Assembly: GCA_033980235.1 (NCBI GenBank)
Contig: CM067072.1
Coordinates: 17,735,047-17,799,046 of the forward strand
DNA: 64,000 bases
Direction of reading: 5' to 3'
Origin: Diadema setosum
Taxonomy: Eukaryota > Echinodermata > Echinoidea > Diadematoida > Diadematidae
The notes under the pieces are model-generated. The model saw only the letters and a list, made by a program, of their open reading frames with translations, was not told where the DNA came from and searched no databases. Within the stretch, counting starts at the first letter, position 1. Each line of letters begins with the position of its first letter. Shown here piece after piece: positions 55,961 through 64,000 of the stretch. The position numbers and the translations under genes were made by a program.

Positions 55961-56181
55961 CCTTTTATGCAACGCTCTACACCCTCACACCCTCATCAGT
56001 TGTCCGTCCCATCCATCCAGCTAGCGGCCTCGCTATAGCGCTCGCATATTGCCTCAATATTGCTCTTATGTATAGCGTATGCAGCAGTGAATCTAAAACG
56101 CGACTGGCGTTACCCTGCTGACTACCGCTGCTTGGCCGAACCAGATATCATCCGTCAACATACAAAGGCAAAGCCGGCAAA

Positions 56182-56199
56182 ATGCTGAGGACGCTAAGT
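56182..56199 (+). CDS. CLPP: Predicted CLPP exon 1 (18 coding bases)
   Basis: ATG CTG AGG ACG CTA AGT then GTAGGT. It encodes MLRTLS and joins in phase 0 to exon 2 ([10 protein letters not shown]), giving a presequence with Arg at 3 and 7. The context CAAAATG has A at -3. The 140 bases upstream are CpG-containing and free of the tandem array, suitable for a promoter and 5' UTR. Chosen because exon 2 needs a phase-0 donor after an ATG and has no in-frame ATG of its own. Another upstream ATG exon remains possible. Confidence 0.6.
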
Positions 56200-58970
56200 G
56201 TAGGTAGCAATTTAAGATGAGTTATACGATTCTTTTCTTTACGATCCACGTAGACTTGTAGTTACATCAGCCGCATATATGTGGGGACATGTTCAGTCCC
56301 ATACGTTTAATCTTGCGTTATATGTTTCTCGGCTCTTGCATCATCGTATTTAAGCTGGAGCATCATACACGCGTCCTACTCCTAAATCCTACGAATAGAA
56401 TAGAACGGTTAGACGTCTTGTATTACTAGATTTTTCTTGTGTCCGAAGTATTGTAATGACATTTTGCCCATTTTACCTTTTTAGTTTCAATTGTACTGAA
56501 CACAGTCCCATCCATGGACCCAGCAGGCATAAATTTTTGTTTAGTGCGCTTGTTCAATTGACGGTAAATTATTTAACTATCAAGTAACTAGTATTACAGG
56601 GCACCCCCCTATTCTGGCCCCTGACGAGGTGCGGGGGAGGTCACCTCACTATATACCGGTAGCTATACTAACTCTGAGTACCAGAATCTAAATTTACTAC
56701 TGTAGTTGTGGAATGTAGTCAAAGTCCTGGGCAGAACGTCCTTGACCTTGTCCTTGTGCTTGTGTCCCCCACGTCGCGCTGCCCGTTAGACAGAAAGATC
56801 CATTTGTCCGGAGGAGTCTTTTATTTTTTTGACGTAATCGCTCTCCTCGGGATCCGTGAAGCCAGACGCAGTCTCTGCGGAACATATCCCCGACGACCAG
56901 ATACAGACCGATCTTTCGGTCATGTAACCCCCACTCATACCGTACCCTACCACTTGCCAAGCGTGTGTGTGTGTATGCGTGCATCTCATATCTGTGCACA
57001 AGCTAAATAACAAGGGTAGGCACCTATATCGTAGAGTGGTGTGTGTAGAGTGGCAGTGGTATGGCAAAATCAGTGGGGGAGGGGTACATTTAGGATAATT
57101 ATTTTAAAGGTGGGTCCCACCTTTTATTAGGATTGCTCTGTTTTGGATATCTCGGCCATTTCAAAACCAATTCTTATCAAATACTGTACATGTAAATGTT
57201 GAATTCCTCTTGAGTGAGAGGTTTCTCATTATCCCACCAAAAAATGTTTGAAACCTGAAGTTAGGTCTCAACCATAACTATACAATCCCTTTAACTTCAT
57301 TGCTTTATGTGCATTGAGGATCAGAGATTTTGAATTTCTCCCCCTCCAATGTCTATCCAATAAATTTTTGAAATTATTAATTGAGGAAGCTTCAACGACA
57401 CTAGGAGGCAATCTGTTCCAGTCGGCAACTACTCTATGTCTGAAAAACATGCTTTGCAATTCTAAGCTCGCACCCTCTTTCCTGTATGTGTGCATGTGTA
57501 CATCTATTACATGTAGGCCCTAAGCACTGGTATGTTCTGCTGAGCTAATATGTGGTGATTAAAGGGACATGATGACCTTTGACACTTCTTTTAGGTATAT
57601 TTTTGTTATTTTTCCATTGGTCAGATGGAAGGCTTTGACTTTCCATGGTGTCTCCATTGATTTGTAGCATGGTTTGTCAAGCTGAGACTACAATGTATGT
57701 TCCATCTTATTAGGGCTTGGACTCCATGCAAAGGTTCCTGCTGTAGCAGCAACAACAGCATCATCAGCATCATTGACTGCACTGAGGTCTTTTTCACTAT
57801 AAAAGATGTGTGTTTGGTGTCCTTGGTTTCTGGACAAAATCTACCAAGTCTCTGTCCTTCATGATGCATCTCATTAACCTCATATACCTCCCATTTTCTT
57901 GCACACAAATGTATGCTTAATTACCTCTGCCAAGGAAGGAGAATATGTTTTCATCGGCATTGGTTTGTTTGTTTGTCTGTGTGCAAAATAACTCAAAAAG
58001 TTGTGGATGGATTTGGATGAAACTGGCATGAAAAAAAAAAATTGATAGTGACACTGGGAACAGATGAACAAATTTTGGTAGAGATCCAGGAATTTAATAG
58101 ATTTTTGAAGGATTTGTTTATCTTTTTGCAGATAGGATCACTGAACTGCGGAGTTCAAGCTGCGCGTGTTTGAGGCTTGCGCTGGTACAATGTACGTGTT
58201 CTAAAATGTGTGCCCTGCTTTTGCGAGGCACCACACAGCTGGAAGCTGATGACGTAAACAAAGGGCTTCTTAATTGGGAAATTGGATGATTTTCAACATT
58301 TATAAGTGTGTATGAGTGGAAATTAGCTGCTTGGCAGAAGGTCTGCGCTCTCAGAGTGCTTTTCTAGTTTCCTTTATGGAAGGACTAAAGAACAAATAGT
58401 GTTGGGAATGGTAATGCATATTTATACAGAATGCTTGCAAGCTGTGAAAATATACGGCAATTCAAACTTTTTTTTTTAATCGTTGAAAGTCACTGGGGGA
58501 GGGGGGAGGGGAAGGGGAGGGGTAACTACATAGGCCTACAGTGTATGAGGCACAGACATTATCACCTCAATACATCTAATGATGTCTACACTCTGTACAG
58601 CTGTATGTGATCCAGCATCAACAAGCAATATGATGTGCAATTTGTTTTGTTTTGTTTTGTTTTTTCTTGTCTGCACAGAGATTACCTGTAGCTGCCTGCA
58701 GCCGTTGGGGCAGTGTACCGGTACATGTGCACAAGGGTCTGCACACAGCTGGGAGTCTCTACACATCACTTGTTCCTATTGTCATTGAGCAAACAGTAAG
58801 TTCAGGGTACCTGGGCAGTGCATCCTCATATGGATATTTCAGTTTTATGTCATCAAAGCAATTGAATATCCATGTGCCTTTTCATATAGCTGAGTACATC
58901 AAAATTAGTCAAAGCATTGGCCAAATGTCTCATAGCTTAGTAGTGTATGTCTATATGTATATATATATGT

Positions 58971-59038
<68 letters not shown>

Positions 59039-62000
59039 TGCATGACATGTAAAGTTGAAGCATTATGTATAATAATACCTCATATTTTTTTCTTTTTATC
59101 ACAGTTTACAGCCTGATGAATTGCAGTGTTTTGATAAATTTGGTTTGTAGAAACGTGTGTCAGATACAGTGATAATGCGAGTCATGCTGATACAATCAGT
59201 ACATTGTTGTTGTGTCTGAGAAGCTTATGATATCAACAACTGAATAGGGAATTTGCAGAAGAAAATATTTGTAGTAACATTTTCTGGCTTGAACCCTACA
59301 CTTTTATTTTTTATTTTTTCTCTGTTCACTGTTCTAGGGCAGAGGTGAGCGGGCATACGATATCTACTCCAGGTTGCTGAAAGAACGCATCATATGTTTG
59401 ATGGGTCCAGTAAGTTGTTCATACTAGTAGTTCTTCCAAGATGTACACTGTCAGTATTGCAGGTTTAGTCATCATATATACAATTCCAAATTCAAATACA
59501 GGTCAACCCTGTTGCAATGAACACCATCCAACAGGATTTCATTATTGTAAGAAAATTCTCCCAGTACAGATTTTTTCCCCCCTTTCTAACAGCCATGTCT
59601 ATGGCACAACTCACTCGATTCAGGGAATAATTTTCCAACTCAAATTCGATTAGCAATTTTAGCTGATGAACAATATTTCAAAATGGTATCATGTACACTT
59701 CTATGGAAGAAAACTGCTACCCAAAAGTTAGTTTGTGTAGCAGTGGTGTAAAAATGGATAATGCATAGCAAATTGTGATGCGATACCAGGAAAATTATTC
59801 CCTGCGATAAAGCGAGCAAATTTCGGAACCACATGATGAGATTCATTAGTATGTGAAAATTTTATCCAGAAAACTGTCATTTTTCTTACTTGCATTGTTT
59901 TTTTTACAGCAAGGTTGAAAGAAGTGGCATTGTGGGGGGGGGGGGGATGGGGAATTCTAGACTTCCTATTACACGCCTTGAGGACTCACAATCAGGTGCA
60001 CATCTTGTACACTTCTTGTACACATTACACATACAAATAGTGCAGTGTGTGTAAGTTTTTGTGCATCTAGGTTTACTCTGTACTACCTGTACTTACCAAT
60101 TATAGCCTCGGTCACAACCCACCGTACTTGCAAGTGCATGCTGTCTACTTGCAAAAACGTGGGAAAAATTTGGGGATGTGTACATAGTAAGTACCGCCTC
60201 AGTACAGATTTTGGAGCACGCAGACACGCCGTAGCACTTTTAGGACACAGAAAACTTAGCTGCGTTGGGGCTATGGATTCATACTAAGTACAGGTTGACG
60301 TACTCCCTCCCTGCTCTTGCTACTCCCTCCCCGCATTTTCAGAAAAACGTGAATGCCGTGGTCACTGCCAAAAAACATATAGACTATAACACACACGGTA
60401 GATTGTGACCGAGGCTTTATGCACATGGTTGTAGGAAAAGGTGTGATTGCTATGCAGCTATTGTTAGTGGATGATTACAGAGAATTCTTGTGGTCCAAAT
60501 ATCTTGGTAAAATATGGTTTGCCTGCTTTTGGCCACAACCCACCCCCACCCCCCCCCCCCAAAAAAAAATATATGAATATGAATCAGCCCATGATGCACG
60601 AAATGAGCATCAAACATTTTGCTATTTCATGATATTGCTTCAGTGGCCACACAACGTGGTCAAAAAAAATCAAAATTTTCTTAAGTAAACCTTTAGAAAA
60701 TTGTTAGGGATGTTGCCTCAATTTAAACACCTTTATATGAGCATTATCAAAAACTTGGAATGAGTTTGTGAAGTGAACAGTGTATCTTTTTGAAGCCCTC
60801 ATAATATGAAAGCAGTGCGGTAATCTGATATCATCTTTGATGATTATTCTTTTGACAGGTGACTGACATGGTCTCCAGTGTGGTGATAGCCCAGTTACTA
60901 CACCTACAGTCAGAGAGCAACAAAAAACCCATTCACATGTACATCAACAGCCCAGGTTAGTGTTCCACCATTCTGACATATGACAGTATGAAATAGCAAC
61001 ACCAACACATACATTGTACTCTTAGTTTGAAATATTTGTTTTGAATGGAAAAGATGCTTAAATGGATCTGTAGTGATACCAACTGAGAATCAAATATTTG
61101 ATTGTAGATCAAGTACAGTTGTAAGATGTGTATCAATCACTTGTACTAGTTCTTTTTATGTCATACATTATCACAGAGAAATGAGTATTTCTGTACAAAA
61201 TTTCAGTGAAGATAAAATATGTTACTCTTTGTCATAAAAGAGGAGCTGACAAAGGCATAGTATGTGATGTGTACCTTTTTTCTGTGCAGTGCTGCTAATA
61301 AACAAGCCACTCTTGCAAGTTTCTTACACTTTAAAGTCATTCCAGATAAGCATGCATTGAATGTTTGTTCCTGCCTAGAGAATAGAATACTTCAGGAATT
61401 GGCTTAAATGTAAAACATCATCTGTCTACATAGTTCTCATAATAATGCAAAGTTGATTCCTCATAATGTAGTGATGTATGGTACATGTGTTATATCTGTC
61501 CTACACTTAAAGGCCAGTCCTGTTCTCTTTTGCCACAAGTACCGGTAATCCTAGAGTTGAATGCTCATTGAACAAGTTATTTTGATGGCAATTTGTGTAG
61601 ATAAGCTTCATATTACTGATTTCCTCTGATCACCACCCTTGTATGTACACCACACATTACAGGTGGATCTGTTACAGCAGGGCTTGGTATCTACGACACC
61701 ATGCAGTACGTGCTGCCCCCTATCTGTACGTGGTGTGTTGGTCAAGCCTGCAGTATGGGTTCACTGCTACTCACAGCTGGCACTCCCGGCATGAGATCCA
61801 GTCTGCCTAACTCTAGGATCATGATACACCAGCCTTCAGGACAAGCAGTGGTATGATATCATAGTCATTTCTCATTAGTACTCCAACTCTAAAAAACACC
61901 AAAGTCTCATGTATGCAAGCAGCACAGGCCTATAGTTGTACTTGGTAAGCTTACCTGATCTACATTAATAATGCTTGAATTGATGTCCTTGCACCACTTA

Positions 62001-62743
62001 CATTTCATTTCAAAATCTTGAAACTAGTTGAATTACTACTGCCAAAACACCAACCAACAGCCACCAATTAACATTTACAGTTTGGATGGTGAGGAAAGTC
62101 CTGATACTCTATGTTGGTATTTCTTATCAGTAGACTTTAGGAGGAAAGTATAGATTTTGATTATGATAACTACTGTACATGCATATGAGGCATACAGTGT
62201 ATACCAGGTATTTTAATTTTTGTGAATTTTGCGAGTGGACTGATATGTGTGTAATTGACAAGTCACAGAAATCTTGCTTTCCACGAGATAAATGTGTTCT
62301 ATATTGTCATCCAGGTGGGAAATGACTACACATGTAACTTTTTTTTTCATGAATAATGCTAATACATTCACAAATTCTCATTCTGTCATGGTTGTTCTCA
62401 GTCATGAAAGTGAACAACATGTGTACTTGTCTTACTAGTCCCAGTTTCATGAAATGTGAGGAGTATGTAGTATTTGTGGTTAACCCTTGTCAATAGACTG
62501 GGTATGTGGAGTCATGATCAAATTTAGATGTATATTTTGTGTTAACTGTGCTATTTGGAATGCTATGTACACTCTTGGTATGCCCTTACACAGTCAGTGT
62601 AAAAGAATAGGATTTCTTCTAATGTTGCTATGTGCAGGGACAAGCCACAGATATCCAGATCCAGGCAGAAGAGATCATCAAACTAAAGGCTCAGATCAAC
62701 AAACTGTATGTGAAACACACAGGAAGGACTCTGGATGTCATAG
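56182..62743 (+). CDS. CLPP: CLPP: mitochondrial ATP-dependent Clp protease proteolytic subunit (3' end outside window)
   Basis: Exons: 56182-56199 (predicted), 58679-58795, 59338-59409, 60859-60955, 61663-61850 and 62638-62743. All introns are GT..AG and the phases agree, giving 199 residues with no stop. Residues 1-32 are basic and lack acidic residues ([18 protein letters not shown]), as in a matrix-targeting presequence. The mature protein starts near [19 protein letters not shown]. ClpP is the tetradecameric serine protease that, fed by ClpX, degrades proteins in the mitochondrial matrix. The nucleophile is Ser132 in [11 protein letters not shown] and the base His157 in RIMIHQPSG, 25 residues apart as in human CLPP. 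The residue before the Ser is Cys, where human has Ala. The catalytic Asp, in the ERDRYMSP-type segment, is on an exon beyond the window. The last visible exon ends in phase 1 after LDVI. Head to head with SGTA. Confidence 0.95.
56786..56930. repeat. Dispersed repeat (contiguous copy) in CLPP intron 1
   Basis: Runs from GTTAGACAGAAAGATCCATT through GACGTAATCGCTCTCC to GACCGATCTTTCGGTCATG. Both halves recur in rearranged form at 51470-51705. A 45-residue minus-strand frame ([12 protein letters not shown]..) exists in it, but I see no known domain. Confidence 0.75.
57095..57297. mobile_element. Foldback MITE family F, copy 3, right arm only (CLPP intron 1)
   Basis: GGTGGGTCCCACCTTTTATT, TTTTGGATATCTCGGCCATT, GAGAGGTTTCTCATTATC and CTATACAATCCCTTTAA match the centre and right arm of 33525-33850. 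The left arm is absent. Confidence 0.8.
57300..57495 (-). mobile_element. RT C-terminal fragment of a non-LTR retrotransposon (CLPP intron 1)
   Basis: Read on the minus strand: [20 protein letters not shown] and [14 protein letters not shown]. This is the standard closing segment of Jockey/CR1-type polymerases ('F..RVV..WN.LP..VV.A.S...FK..LD..W'). It abuts foldback copy 3. No further RT motifs are nearby. Confidence 0.8.
58960..59035. repeat. TA microsatellite in CLPP intron 2
   Basis: (TA)n with a few G and C interruptions at the edges (GTATATATATATGTATACAT). The overlapping frame extends from CLPP exon 2 through intron and is not protein. Confidence 0.95.
60104..60416. mobile_element. 313-bp MITE with TTAT target duplication (CLPP intron 3)
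   Basis: Ends AGCCTCGGTCACAA (60104-60117) and TTGTGACCGAGGCT (60403-60416) are exact reverse complements, and pairing continues as CCCACCGT against ACGGTAGA. Flanks are TTAT at 60100-60103 and 60417-60420. The interior is richer in GC than the intron. No coding capacity; superfamily open. Confidence 0.85.
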
Positions 62744-63345
62744 GTATGATACTCATCTCCATCATCAACTTTCAAAATCATACAATTAGAAATCCTCTTC
62801 ACTCGTCAAAGTAGCCAATATAGTCTTGCAGCTACAGGACAGTAATTGCATGAATTATATCTTTTTATAAAAGAAAATATAGTATGCATGGTTCCCCCCC
62901 CCCCCCCCACTTTTTAAGGGACAAATTTCCTTGATTGCATGAAGGATGTATGAGAACATTGTGTCCTAGGTGTGTTCAGCAGGGACCCAGAGATATAGTC
63001 TCCTATTCATAAGACACAAAACAACAATTTTCCTCCCAATAACATGGTAGGAATGTGACCCATTTGGGCTGCTGAGAGGATATACAGGTAAATAAGTTGA
63101 AAACATTGACATGGCTTAACTTTGATATTGTTGTAATTGCTTGAATTTGTTGTTGTGTGTTTCCCATTATTCATTTATATTGTTCAAAGTAGTTTTCTCC
63201 GAGAGGTATTATTTGAAGGGAAGAGGAAGGAGAGAATTATAGCTATGCATTTGCATCTCTCAGATAAACGGGAATTATGATTAAACATTAATGTGTATTC
63301 ATCTGCAGGTCCAGAACTTCTAACAAACTTGCCAATTAAATTTAT
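62744..63345. other. CLPP intron beyond exon 6
   Basis: Begins with the donor GTATGATAC. A poly-C run lies at 62896-62910. No sequence resembling the next CLPP exon (ESAMERDR-type) was found here or up to 64000. Confidence 0.7.
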
Positions 63346-63675
63346 GGGTGTGTTCAAGTGCTCACCTAAAGCGAACTGTACTGTACCGTACCCGCGCCAG
63401 AGGAGCGCTCGAACACTCCTAAAGTGTACTGTACCGTACTGTACCGAGCCAAAAGTGGACCACTTCCCAATGTGCTCCAAAAGCGTACCAAAGCGTACCA
63501 AAAGTTCGTTGTAAAGCATGCGCGTATCATGCGCATACGTCACAATGCAAAGACATGATTCTCTTTGTTCGGGACAGGTGCAAGTTGTTCAAACACCAGG
63601 TGGATGATATTCTTGCTACAAAATGCGCTTTGGTTCAGTTCGCTTTGGTTCGCTTTAGAGCACTTGAACGCACCC
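63346..63675. mobile_element. 330-bp MITE with GGGTGYGTTCAAGTGCTC ends (CLPP intron 6)
   Basis: Left end GGGTGTGTTCAAGTGCTC from 63346 and right end GAGCACTTGAACGCACCC-like ending 63675 are inverted with one or two differences, followed inward by AAAGCGAAC/GTTCGCTTT. The interior has TGTACTGTACCGTAC repeats and a CpG-rich part. No clear target duplication. Confidence 0.8.
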
Positions 63676-64000
63676 TTTGGCTCTAAATGAGTATTGGATT
63701 GCATAATACTGAAATTCAATTTGTATTTTCTAGAGGCACACTGCAGGGACCTCAGAAATTGGAGTCACTGGTAGCAGTGTATGGCATCTGAACTATAAGG
63801 GTCCTCATATGTCCCAAGGTTGACCAAATGATTGTGAGGGGAGTTTGAGAACACGTTCTCCTGCAAAACAGGAAAGTAGCAAGCCCACAGATGGAATATG
63901 AAACGAATGTTCTTTCCTGTGGATGGAAAATTTAATGAATATTCCACGTATGAATATATACAACATATGTGTGTTGAAAATCACATTCCACCCCCCCCCC

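Noticed and set aside
58652..59116. 154-residue plus-strand frame over CLPP exon 2
   Set aside because: It opens at TTG in the intron polypyrimidine tract and runs past the GTAAG donor into a TA microsatellite; only 58679-58795 is coding.
1..64000. tRNA, rRNA or snRNA genes
   Set aside because: I found no segment with a convincing A/B box pair and cloverleaf or conserved rRNA/snRNA core by eye; a tRNAscan or Infernal run would settle it.

Overview
This is a gene-poor eukaryotic window. Spliced genes with GT..AG introns, several kinds of non-LTR retrotransposon, many short inverted-repeat elements, long poly-G/poly-C runs and TA, GT and GA microsatellites all point to an invertebrate animal. 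Protein similarity and the style of the repeats suggest a marine deuterostome, most likely an echinoderm, but the species cannot be fixed from the sequence alone.

Three host protein genes are supported. (1) 21290-23326, minus: an intronless TRIM-family gene (RING, two B-boxes, coiled coil, C-terminal beta-propeller-like region) of about 678 residues. (2) 32917-49062, minus: SGTA, the small glutamine-rich TPR co-chaperone, rebuilt here from nine exons into an uninterrupted 358-residue frame. (3) 56182 to past the right edge, plus: CLPP, the mitochondrial Clp protease subunit, of which six exons (199 residues) are visible, with catalytic Ser and His; the last exon or exons lie outside. SGTA and CLPP are head to head, with start codons about 7.1 kb apart.

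The rest is mobile or repetitive DNA. 1-4.4 kb: an L2/CR1-like 3' end, a GC-rich tandem repeat cluster and an L1-like remnant holding a MITE with a target-site duplication. 6-12.5 kb: a 63-bp perfect palindrome, then a plus-strand non-LTR element interrupted by a minus-strand one. 12.7-20.7 kb: several tandem arrays, including a 157-bp repeat with two alternating variants. 24.8-31 kb: more composite arrays rich in the DR1-type word TGACCTTTGACC. The SGTA introns hold at least eight foldback or inverted-repeat elements. 49-56 kb, between the two start codons, is mostly unassigned and ends in a 165-bp tandem array beside CLPP exon 1. CLPP introns hold at least two MITEs.

No RNA gene, CRISPR array or prokaryotic-type operon was found. 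The genes do not form one pathway, although SGTA (cytosolic protein triage) and CLPP (mitochondrial proteolysis) both serve protein quality control.
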